Shown here in pieces: positions 31,892 to 38,524 of a DNA stretch of 38,524 nt (within the stretch, counting starts at the first letter, position 1; each line of letters starts with the position of its first letter). Both the position numbers and the translations under genes were made by a program. The stretch is from Chitinophagaceae bacterium (lineage in GTDB: Bacteria > Bacteroidota > Bacteroidia > Chitinophagales > Chitinophagaceae). The stretch spans positions 1 through 38,524 of the forward strand of contig CANICR010000008.1 in NCBI GenBank assembly GCA_947466405.1, read 5' to 3'. The notes below the pieces were generated by a model. The model was given only the letters and a program-made list of their open reading frames with translations, searched no databases and had not been told where the DNA came from.

Positions 31892-32721
31892 GTTGCCAGT
31901 TCAATTAAATGACTTAAGAAATGCTGATTTTCTACGCTTATAGAAGTTGGTAATAAACTAGCATCATTTATTGATGCAAAATCAATATCTAAAAAATAAT
32001 TATGTAGTTCTTGAAATAACTTAGACTCTTTAACAATCATTCCCTTTAATTGCAATTTTATTTCTGAAGGATTCATTGAATGTTGTTCACAAATATTCAG
32101 CAAATGATAAATGACATCCTCGAATGATTGATAATTAAATTGCTGTACTATTTGCAACTTATTCCCTTTGTATAAAAACACTTTAATGCGATTATGAGAT
32201 ACTATACAAAACAGATGATCACCAATAACATCTGACCTTATTTGTTTGCTGGTTGAATGTTTTTCTTCAATAGCAGAAAAATGATTTTTCAATAAAGCAT
32301 CCAAAGATTTTGGTATTCTATAAATATTATAAACCCCGACTTCTTTCACTTCATCTGACTTTATAATCATTAAATCATTTTCACCATATAGAAGATCAAG
32401 CATCTCTTTATTTAAAGAAGCATTATAATAAATTGTTGGAACCAATAACGACTCTTTAAAATTATACCTGACCCTAGTTTTTTTGATTTGACTATTGAAA
32501 CGTTTACTTTCATTTACTACACCCAAGAAAAATGTAGAAAAATCTTCTTGATGATCAATATTAAATACTTCTATGCCAATAATATTTTTTGTCTGAAACA
32601 TACTCCATACCAAAGAAATACTAAAATCTCCTATCTCAATCAATAGTAACAAATCTATATTATCTTTAATATCAAATGGTGTATGAAGCGCTTTTTTCAA
32701 ATAATTCGTTTGAGGCAGCAA
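31882..32721 (-). CDS. DUF3822 family protein
   Basis: A 279-residue protein of DUF3822, a Bacteroidota family that I know chiefly as the partner gene directly upstream of rsmD, as here. The two halves look alike: 'LLLLIEIGDFSISLVW' with 'FSTFFLG' and 'DHLFCIVSHNRIKVFLYKGNKLQIVQQF' each open an actin-like (ASKHA) type fold, suggesting a duplicated RNase H-like core without obvious ATP-binding motifs. Function unknown. The frame has no ATG near the N-terminus; it begins with TTG at 32719-32721, 24 bases left of the MATE ATG on the opposite strand. The rsmD start lies 10 bases inside its 3' end. Confidence 0.8.
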   Translation of the reverse strand: MLPQTNYLKKALHTPFDIKDNIDLLLLIEIGDFSISLVWSMFQTKNIIGIEVFNIDHQEDFSTFFLGVVNESKRFNSQIKKTRVRYNFKESLLVPTIYYNASLNKEMLDLLYGENDLMIIKSDEVKEVGVYNIYRIPKSLDALLKNHFSAIEEKHSTSKQIRSDVIGDHLFCIVSHNRIKVFLYKGNKLQIVQQFNYQSFEDVIYHLLNICEQHSMNPSEIKLQLKGMIVKESKLFQELHNYFLDIDFASINDASLLPTSISVENQHFLSHLIELATCE

Positions 32722-32737
32722 AATAAGAATATTTTTG
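32709..32737 (+). promoter_or_regulatory. Putative promoter of the MATE transporter gene
   Basis: TTTG (32709-32712), 17 bases, then TATTTTTG (32730-32737), an exact -7 box followed by C. Transcription would start near 32741, leaving about 5 bases of leader before the ATG at 32746. The promoter overlaps the N-terminal codons of the divergent DUF3822 gene. Confidence 0.55.
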
Positions 32738-32745
32738 CTGACTTT

Positions 32746-34104
32746 ATGGATAGTAATATAGAAAAAAATGACTTACAGGTTCATGTGGATAATAAGCAAA
32801 TACTTTCAATTGCTTTACCCATCATCATTGCCATTTTAATCCCACAAATAAATTTGCTTATTAATAGCATATTTCTTGGTCATTTAAGCGAAGAAGCTCT
32901 TGGGAATGCTGGTATAACAGGCGTTTTTTATTTAATTTTTGCAGTAGCAGGTCATGGATTAAACAGTTCCATGCAATCTGTATTTTCAGGTTATGCAGGA
33001 AGTGGAAATCCAGGTGCATTTAAAACCGTTTTAGCTCAAGGAATTAGAATAAGCCTTTTTTTGGCAATTTTATTTATATTGATTACCTGGTTTGCAGCAC
33101 CCCTCATTCTTGAAAAAGTAGCCAACCCCAGCTCCTATCCAGCCGAAATGAGTTTTTTGAAAATTAGAATATTAGGCTTGCCTTTTTTGTATTTATTTCA
33201 AATGGGAAACGCCTTTTTAATTGCTTCCTTAAACACTCGCTTTTTATTGATTGGCTTTATTATTGAAGCTTTGTTTAATATCCTCTTTGATTATTTATTC
33301 ATATTTGGAAAATTCGGATTCCCAAATATGGGTTTTAATGGAGCCGCATTAGCATCTGTTTTATCGGAATGTATTGGTATGATTGCCGTTTTTTCAGTAC
33401 TTACCTTCACTTCTCTTAAGAAAAAATACAACCTACTAACAAATATTACTTATGATAAAATAATTAGTAGAAAAATACTTACTATCGCACTACCCTTAAT
33501 TCTACAGTTTATTATAAGTTTAACTACTTGGCTTGTCTTTTTTTTATTGATTGAATCAAAAGGAGCTAATGCAAAAGCTATCAGCAACACTATGAGAAAT
33601 GTTTTTGGTTTAGCAGGTGTATTTATTTGGGCATTTGCCGGAACTAGCAATACGATGGTTTCAAATCTCATTGGCCAGAAACGTGAAGAAATGGTTATTC
33701 CTGTCATAAAAAAAATATCGATGTGGAGCCTCGGTCTGTGCAGCATTATCATTATTCTATTAAATATTTTCCCGGAATCTTTTTTTCATTTATTCGGACA
33801 AAATCAAGATTTCTTAACAGAAGGAATACCAGTCATTAGAATCGTTTCACTTGGATTAATATTTATGAGTATTGCTAACATTTGGTTGAATGGAGTTACT
33901 GGTACTGGAAAAACAAAAATCAATTTACTCATTGAAATAATAGCCATAATTCTTTATTTAATATACACATGGTATTTTATGAAGTATCATTACATTTCAT
34001 TAACAATGGCATGGAGTAATGAATTTATTTATTGGCTAACTATCTTTACCTTCTCATACTTATATTTAAAATCTGGTAAATGGAAAAAAAATTATAGTCT
34101 TTAA
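32746..34104 (+). CDS. MATE-family efflux transporter
   Basis: A 452-residue polytopic membrane protein with twelve predicted transmembrane helices in two homologous MatE halves. The first begins 'ILSIALPIIIAILIPQINLLINSIFLGHLSEEALGNAG' and the second 'ILTIALPLILQFIISLTTWLVFFLLI'. Conserved features include 'NTRFLLIGFIIEALFNILFDYLFIFG' and 'GFNGAALASVLSE' in half one and 'WLNGVTGTGKT' near the end. MATE proteins export cationic drugs or metabolites in exchange for H+ or Na+. An ATG at 32683 would add 21 residues, but the promoter at 32709-32737 lies downstream of it, so I prefer 32746. Confidence 0.92.
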   Translation: MDSNIEKNDLQVHVDNKQILSIALPIIIAILIPQINLLINSIFLGHLSEEALGNAGITGVFYLIFAVAGHGLNSSMQSVFSGYAGSGNPGAFKTVLAQGIRISLFLAILFILITWFAAPLILEKVANPSSYPAEMSFLKIRILGLPFLYLFQMGNAFLIASLNTRFLLIGFIIEALFNILFDYLFIFGKFGFPNMGFNGAALASVLSECIGMIAVFSVLTFTSLKKKYNLLTNITYDKIISRKILTIALPLILQFIISLTTWLVFFLLIESKGANAKAISNTMRNVFGLAGVFIWAFAGTSNTMVSNLIGQKREEMVIPVIKKISMWSLGLCSIIIILLNIFPESFFHLFGQNQDFLTEGIPVIRIVSLGLIFMSIANIWLNGVTGTGKTKINLLIEIIAIILYLIYTWYFMKYHYISLTMAWSNEFIYWLTIFTFSYLYLKSGKWKKNYSL

Positions 34105-34131
34105 TATAAAAAACAGAAATTTGAATATTGG

Positions 34132-34139
34132 TAATTTTG
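34132..34139 (+). promoter_or_regulatory. -7 box (TAATTTTG) upstream of the GNAT gene
   Basis: An exact TAnnTTTG match followed by A, 31 bases before the acetyltransferase ATG. No TTTG at 17-23 bases upstream. It may also serve the downstream PqqD/ATP-grasp genes if they are read from the same transcript. Confidence 0.4.
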
Positions 34140-34170
34140 ACAATCATCTTTTTATTACCCAAAAATAATT

Positions 34171-34674
34171 ATGGCTGTTATCATTAGAAAATGGAACGAA
34201 GACGATATTCCCTCATTGGTTAAGCATGCCAATAATATCAATATATGGAATAACCTCAGAAATTATTTTCCTCAACCCTATACCACTGAACATGCTGAAT
34301 TATGGATTAAGAATTCTTTAGCTGAAACACCATTGATAAATTTCGCAATTGATTTAGATGGAGAAGCTATCGGAGGAATTGGACTTATTTTTAATACAGA
34401 TGTTTATGTATTGTCTGCCGAAATTGGTTATTGGATTGGAGAAGATTTTTGGGGTAAAGGAATAACTACAGAAGCCATTAGGCAAATGGTTGAATACACT
34501 TTCTATTATTTCGACATCATTAGAATTTATGCTGAAGTATTTGAAAATAATAAAGCTTCAATGCGTACTTTGGAGAAAAATGGGTTCTATTTAGAAGGCG
34601 TTAGAAGAAAATCAGTATTTAAAAATAACATATTAATGGATGATTATATTTGGGTCAAACTGAGGCCTTATTAA
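34171..34674 (+). CDS. GNAT-family N-acetyltransferase (RimJ/RimL-like)
   Basis: A 167-residue GNAT of the Acetyltransf_3 (RimJ/RimL/ribosomal-protein-like) type. The acetyl-CoA site lies in 'IGYWIGEDFWGKGITTEAIRQMVEY' (motif A, with the Gly-rich GKG-I-T turn), followed by 'IIRIYAEVFENNKASMRTLEKNGFYLEGVRRK' (motif B; NxAS-R-x-LEKxGF). The substrate is an amine that cannot be deduced. It ends 84 bases before the PqqD-like gene on the same strand and might belong to that cluster, for instance acetylating the cluster's product, but the gap and generic nature of the family leave this open. Confidence 0.92.
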   Translation: MAVIIRKWNEDDIPSLVKHANNINIWNNLRNYFPQPYTTEHAELWIKNSLAETPLINFAIDLDGEAIGGIGLIFNTDVYVLSAEIGYWIGEDFWGKGITTEAIRQMVEYTFYYFDIIRIYAEVFENNKASMRTLEKNGFYLEGVRRKSVFKNNILMDDYIWVKLRPY

Positions 34675-34758
34675 TTCTTATTAATTTATTTCCGAAGGAA
34701 TTTACTCATTAATTCATCTAAATGAAGTAATTATCATATTCTTTGTTCAATTTCAAGC

Positions 34759-35001
34759 ATGCAACTAAAAAAAAACATTGCTACCAGTGACTCTGGATTC
34801 ATTTTCAATCCTTCTACAGGAGATTCATTTTCAGCTAATCCAATCGCCGCAGAAATCATTGTTCAATTAAAAAAAGGCGAATCTTCTTCTTCCATTAAGA
34901 AAATAATTATTGAAAAGTATGACGTTGAGCCAAATCAATTAGAAGCTGATTGGGATGACTTCATTGTTCAATTAAAAGATGGAAATCTTTTAGAAAATTA
35001 A
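34759..35001 (+). CDS. PqqD-like small protein (possible peptide-carrier/RRE fold)
   Basis: An 80-residue protein resembling PqqD: an N-terminal beta hairpin 'NIATSDSGFIFNPSTGDSFSANPIAAEII', followed by helices 'IVQLKKGESSSSIKKIIIEKYDVEPNQLEADWDDFIVQLKDGNLLE'. The order (x-SGFIF-p-TGdsf-N-A-IV--L--G-s---I---i---Y-v----l--D---F---L---gll) is that of PqqD and of the RiPP recognition element, which bind precursor peptides and present them to modifying enzymes. No precursor peptide is visible in this window. It lies 10 bases before the ATP-grasp gene, so the two are almost certainly co-expressed. Confidence 0.78.
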   Translation: MQLKKNIATSDSGFIFNPSTGDSFSANPIAAEIIVQLKKGESSSSIKKIIIEKYDVEPNQLEADWDDFIVQLKDGNLLEN

Positions 35002-35011
35002 TAATCAAACA

Positions 35012-36061
35012 ATGTCAGATAATAAAACACTAGTAATTGCAGTCACTGGATTAAATGCCATAGACAGCCCTGGCCCTGGTGTAGCTGTAATAAGGGCTTT
35101 AAGAGATGGATTGCAAAAAAATATCAGAATCATTGGCTTATCTTATGAAACATTGGAACCTGGTATCTATTTACATGACATTGTTGATAAAACATACCAA
35201 ATACCATATCCCGCTGCAGGATTAGATACTTTATACAATCGATTACACTTCATACATCAACAAGAAAATATTTCGCTCATCATTCCAAATTTTGATGCAG
35301 AGTTGTACAATTTTATAAAATTAGGACCTGCTCTTAAGTCCATTGGCATTGAAACATTTTTACCAACAATTGAACAGTTTGAATCAAGAGATAAAATCAA
35401 TTTATTCAATTTTGGGAAGAAGTTTAATTTATTAGTACCAAAAGACAAAGTGCTTTACAACATAAACGAATTGCATTCATGTGCTGAAGATTTTGGTTAC
35501 CCCTTGGTAGTTAAAGGGAAGTTTTATGATGCAATCATTGCTCATACAATGGAACAAGCACAAAAAGCATTTTACAAATTATCTGCAAAGTGGGGAATGC
35601 CCATCATTGTTCAGCAATTTATTACTGGTACTGAAATAAACATTGCCGTATTGGGTGACGGAAAAGGGAATACCATCAGTGCTATCCCAATGAGAAAATT
35701 ATATATAACAGACAAGGGTAAAGCATGGGCGGGAATTACTTTAGAAGACGAAACATTGATAGCATTAGCAGAAAAATTTATACGCGCAACTAACTGGAAA
35801 GGTGGATGTGAATTAGAAATCATGAGAACAACTGATGGCAAGCCTTATATCATGGAAGTAAATCCAAGATTTCCTGCCTGGATTTATTTAACAGCAGGTG
35901 CTGGACAAAATCAACCGGCATTATTAACGAAAATGGCATTGGGCGAAGAGGTATTACCCATAAAAGAATATGAGGTTGGTAAAATATTTATTCGATATGC
36001 CTGGGATCATATTACTGACGTGAGTGAATTTCAAAAAATAAGTGCTTTTGGTGAACTTTAA
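35012..36061 (+). CDS. ATP-grasp ligase
   Basis: A 349-residue ATP-grasp enzyme of the carbamoyl-phosphate-synthase/PurK-like type. The N-terminal Rossmann-like preATP-grasp domain begins 'LVIAVTGLNAIDSPGPGVAVIRALR'. The ATP-grasp fold contains Lys168 in 'YPLVVKGKF', Glu208 in 'FITGTEINIAVLGDG', Glu269 in 'CELEIM', and the Mg ligands Glu282 and Asn284 in 'IMEVNPRFPAW'. Such enzymes join a carboxylate to an amine (or another nucleophile) through an acyl-phosphate. The acceptor and donor are unknown. Placement between a PqqD-like gene and a PLP decarboxylase gene suggests use of an amino acid or peptide carboxylate. The gene is 24 bases from the decarboxylase gene. Confidence 0.9.
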   Translation: MSDNKTLVIAVTGLNAIDSPGPGVAVIRALRDGLQKNIRIIGLSYETLEPGIYLHDIVDKTYQIPYPAAGLDTLYNRLHFIHQQENISLIIPNFDAELYNFIKLGPALKSIGIETFLPTIEQFESRDKINLFNFGKKFNLLVPKDKVLYNINELHSCAEDFGYPLVVKGKFYDAIIAHTMEQAQKAFYKLSAKWGMPIIVQQFITGTEINIAVLGDGKGNTISAIPMRKLYITDKGKAWAGITLEDETLIALAEKFIRATNWKGGCELEIMRTTDGKPYIMEVNPRFPAWIYLTAGAGQNQPALLTKMALGEEVLPIKEYEVGKIFIRYAWDHITDVSEFQKISAFGEL

Positions 36062-36085
36062 TTACATTATTCAAAAATATTTTTT

Positions 36086-37444
36086 ATGCAGAAGTTGAAA
36101 TATGAAAGACCTATTATACAAAAAATGAATGCTGGTTTGATGAACAAGTTTGGTACAAGAACTGAATATGAACCCGTTAAACAAATAGATGGAGTTACTG
36201 TAAAATCAATGATAGAAAAATACGGCTCTCCCCTTTTCGTTATTAGCGAAAGAACCATTAGAAGAACATATCAAAATACGGTTAGAGCTTTCAAAACAAG
36301 ATATCCAAAAGTACAATTCGCCTGGAGTTATAAAACAAATTATATCAATGCCGTTTGCAATATTTTTCATCAAGAAGGTAGTTGGGCTGAAGTAGTAAGT
36401 GGTTTTGAATATAAAAAAGCAATTGATAATGGAGTTCCTGGAAATAAAATTATTTTTAATGGCCCTGAAAAAACAAATGAAGAATTATTATTTGCTATAG
36501 AAAATGATTCATTAATCCATATTGATCATTTTGACGAACTCTATCAAATCATTGAATTATGTGAAAACATCACCCAAAAACCTCGTGTTGCCATTCGTGT
36601 TAATATGGACACCGGAATTTATCCAATATGGGATAGATTTGGATTTAATTACGAAAATGGAGCTGCTTGGAATGCGATCACCAAGATTGTCGCATCTGGA
36701 AAAATGAATTTCATTGGATTGCATTGCCATATAGGCACCTATATGTTATCCTCAGAAGCATATGCAATCGCTGTTAAAAAATTAAGTGACTTAGCTTGGA
36801 AATGCAAATCACAATTAAACACCTCTATTCAATATTTAGATATGGGCGGCGGCTTCCCTTCTGCAAACACATTAAAAGGCGCCTACCTTCCAGCCACTGA
36901 TACCAATCCTACTATTGAAGAATTTGCAGAAGCCATTACAAATGCAATTTTAAATGCTGGATTTAAAACAGATGAATTACCATTGCTAATTTTAGAAACT
37001 GGAAGAGCCTTGATCGATGATGCTGGATACCTGCTTGGATCTGTATTAGCGAATAAAAGACTAAGTGACGGAAGAAGAGCCACTATTATGGATTTTGGTG
37101 TAAATATCCTATTTACTTCTTTTTGGTACGAACATAAAATAAGTCCGGCTCAGGAATTTACTCATCATACAGAAGATATGGTATTGTATGGTCCATTATG
37201 TATGAATATTGATGTAGTCAGGGATTCAATAAACTTACCCCTACTAAATCGGGGTGATCATGTTGTTGTACATCGGGTAGGTGCTTATAACATGACACAA
37301 TGGATGCAATTCATTCAAATGCGCCCAAATGTAATTTTAATCGATGAACAAGGTAATACACATTTGATTCGTGAAGCAGAAAACAAACAATATATAGAAC
37401 AATTAGAAAAAATGCCAACACATTTAGCTTCTGTAAAATTATAA
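36086..37444 (+). CDS. Fold-III PLP-dependent decarboxylase (diaminopimelate/ornithine decarboxylase-like)
   Basis: A 452-residue alanine-racemase-fold decarboxylase. The PLP lysine is Lys83 in 'FAWSYKTNY'; 'GLHCHIGTY' (211-219) stacks on the cofactor; the phosphate-binding loop is 'MGGGFPS' (253-259); and 'ETGRALIDDAG' (304-314) is the usual EPGR with Thr replacing Pro. The second-subunit catalytic cysteine is Cys372 in 'YGPLCMNIDV', and Tyr401 in 'GAYNMTQW' completes the site. This resembles LysA, but the N-terminal 35 residues and the cofactor motifs differ enough that another substrate is likely. It follows the ATP-grasp gene and leads within 3 bases into the transporter frame. Confidence 0.88.
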   Translation: MQKLKYERPIIQKMNAGLMNKFGTRTEYEPVKQIDGVTVKSMIEKYGSPLFVISERTIRRTYQNTVRAFKTRYPKVQFAWSYKTNYINAVCNIFHQEGSWAEVVSGFEYKKAIDNGVPGNKIIFNGPEKTNEELLFAIENDSLIHIDHFDELYQIIELCENITQKPRVAIRVNMDTGIYPIWDRFGFNYENGAAWNAITKIVASGKMNFIGLHCHIGTYMLSSEAYAIAVKKLSDLAWKCKSQLNTSIQYLDMGGGFPSANTLKGAYLPATDTNPTIEEFAEAITNAILNAGFKTDELPLLILETGRALIDDAGYLLGSVLANKRLSDGRRATIMDFGVNILFTSFWYEHKISPAQEFTHHTEDMVLYGPLCMNIDVVRDSINLPLLNRGDHVVVHRVGAYNMTQWMQFIQMRPNVILIDEQGNTHLIREAENKQYIEQLEKMPTHLASVKL

Positions 37445-37447
37445 CCC

Positions 37448-38524
37448 CTGCAAAAAAGAAAATACATACAGGCCTTTCAATCATTCACCTCAGCTATACT
37501 AAATAGTTATGGAATGTTGTTTTTCTCAAAGAATACTTTTTTTTCGGCATTAATATTTATAGTTTCCTTTTTTATACCTGTTGTAGGATTTATGGGATTA
37601 ATAGCCACTATTATTGCCATTTCGTCTGCAGAATTACTTGGATTTGATAAACTTCAGATAAACTCAGGCATATATAGTTATAGTGCTTTATTGTTTGGAT
37701 TAGGATTCTCTACCAATTATGAATTCGGCAACGCATTCATGGTGCTTTTAATTATTGGAGCAATATTAACCATGCTATTATCTATAGCTATTTCATCAAA
37801 ATTGGCTTCAAAAAACATTCCCGGATTATCACTTGCTTTTATTTTCACAACCTGGATTGTGATATTAGCTGCTAAAAACTTTGCCGGATTAGGATTAACA
37901 CAACGTCACATTTACTGGGTTAATGAAACCTACGCTATAGGCGGACAACAATTAGTTCACCTCATTCAATCAATAGAAAATTGGCAAGTCGCTCCTTATA
38001 TTTCTGGATATTTCAGATCATTAAGCGCCATTATTTTTCAAGGCAATATTGCAGCAGGAATATTATTATCAATAGGTTTACTTATTAATTCAAGAATATC
38101 ATTTGTATTAACTATTATAGGTTATTCAATTGCTATAGTATTTAATCAATCAATGGGCGGATTTAATAACGGCGACCTTTCCTATTATAATATTGGTACC
38201 AATTTTATGTTAGTTGCCATTGCTTTAGGTGGCTTTTATTTAATTCCATCTATGCAATCCTTCTTTTGGAATATCGTAACTATTCCTATTGCTTATATGA
38301 TGGTTGTAGGGTTAGGTACAATCACGTATAGTTTTGGATTACCCGTATTCTCTCTACCTTTTTGCATAGTAGTGATATTATTTTTATACTGTTTGCAACT
38401 CAGAAAGAATCCAAAAAAACTTGTTGCAACTCCCATTCAATATTATAGTCCTGAAATTAATTTATACAACTTCTTAAATGGCAAAGAACGATTATTAAAC
38501 AAATTTTACCTCCCCTTTTCTTTA
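37448..38524 (+). CDS. Urea-transporter (UT) family membrane protein, truncated by window end
   Basis: An open frame of 359 codons runs from right after the decarboxylase stop to the window end. It encodes about ten hydrophobic segments and resembles the urea transporter (UT) family: 'ILNSYGMLFFSKNTFFSALIF...VVGFMGLIATIIAI', 'GIYSYSALLFGLGF', and the second-half 'GNIAAGILLSIGLLINSRISF'. UTs are channel-like passive transporters of urea or related amides. The start is uncertain: the first in-frame ATG (37514) would remove the 'AILNSYG' helix the family needs, so translation may begin at CTG 37448 or be coupled. After the last membrane segment a soluble stretch begins ('NPKKLVATPIQYYSPEINLY'); I expect a further domain, possibly an M23-type peptidase as recalled for Bacteroidota relatives, beyond the window. 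Confidence 0.8.
   Translation, partial: MQKRKYIQAFQSFTSAILNSYGMLFFSKNTFFSALIFIVSFFIPVVGFMGLIATIIAISSAELLGFDKLQINSGIYSYSALLFGLGFSTNYEFGNAFMVLLIIGAILTMLLSIAISSKLASKNIPGLSLAFIFTTWIVILAAKNFAGLGLTQRHIYWVNETYAIGGQQLVHLIQSIENWQVAPYISGYFRSLSAIIFQGNIAAGILLSIGLLINSRISFVLTIIGYSIAIVFNQSMGGFNNGDLSYYNIGTNFMLVAIALGGFYLIPSMQSFFWNIVTIPIAYMMVVGLGTITYSFGLPVFSLPFCIVVILFLYCLQLRKNPKKLVATPIQYYSPEINLYNFLNGKERLLNKFYLPFSL

Noticed and set aside
34681-34758. -7 box TATTCTTTG before the PqqD-like gene
   Set aside because: The spacing within the box is three bases instead of two (TA-TTC-TTTG), and no -33 element was found.
36086-37444. Calling the PLP decarboxylase lysA
   Set aside because: Fold and catalytic residues agree, but the context (PqqD, ATP-grasp, transporter) and the ETGR variant argue for another substrate, so no symbol was given.
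1-38524. Mobile elements, CRISPR arrays, tRNA or rRNA genes
   Set aside because: I looked for transposase motifs, spaced direct repeats and tRNA-like CCA/T-loop patterns and saw none.

Overview
The window is chromosomal DNA from an AT-rich member of the Bacteroidota, most likely a Chitinophagaceae-type (Sphingobacteriia/Chitinophagia) organism. Four things point there. Several gene starts are preceded by the TAnnTTTG -7 element typical of this phylum, and Shine-Dalgarno sites are largely absent. The protein families are characteristic of the phylum (Omp28-like lipoprotein, DUF6029 barrel, YHYH lipoprotein, DUF3822, a barrel with a carboxypeptidase-regulatory-like N-terminus). Lipid A synthesis (lpxK) marks an outer membrane. 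A CBS-less IMPDH/GMP reductase and a zinc-less sirtuin also fit. Gene density is very high. I see no insertion sequence, phage, CRISPR array, rRNA or tRNA, and every complete gene appears intact.

Layout. 1-4039: the tail of a MutS2-like gene, then on the minus strand topA, a SirB1-type transglutaminase-like protein and a DUF952 protein. 4040-4428: a gene-free divergent region with inverted repeats. 4429-9097: mostly plus strand, with a DUF2520 Rossmann protein, a GyrI-like lipoprotein (minus), an adrenodoxin-type ferredoxin with IscX, a KdsC-like phosphatase, a UbiA-family prenyltransferase overlapping Maf, and a DciA-like protein. 9105-11247 (minus): recF and a CBS-less IMP dehydrogenase/GMP reductase. 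11498-15674 (plus): pyruvate dehydrogenase E1 alpha (TTG start), a membrane-anchored TPR protein, ribH, an orphan LutA-type CCG protein, an EVE-domain protein and a SIRT5-like sirtuin, ending at a hairpin terminator. 15725-19081: a divergent thioredoxin-like envelope set (Omp28 lipoprotein on minus; TlpA and a DUF6029 barrel on plus). 19117-24899: a saccharopine-dehydrogenase-like protein divergent from gyrA, then a DbpA-like helicase. 24927-30196 (minus): a possible operon of outer-membrane barrel, YHYH lipoprotein, MORN-repeat lipoprotein and SCO1-like lipoprotein. 30273-32721 (minus): DUF3822, rsmD, lpxK. 32746-34674 (plus): a MATE transporter and a GNAT.

34759 to the right edge is the most intriguing part. 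A tight plus-strand run encodes a PqqD-like small protein, an ATP-grasp ligase, a fold-III PLP decarboxylase of the diaminopimelate/ornithine type, and a urea-transporter-family membrane protein cut by the window end. This looks like a dedicated pathway that makes and moves a small amino-acid-derived compound or modified peptide; its product is unknown to me. Two other little-understood envelope modules are the Omp28/TlpA/DUF6029 set and the barrel/YHYH/MORN/SCO1 set.
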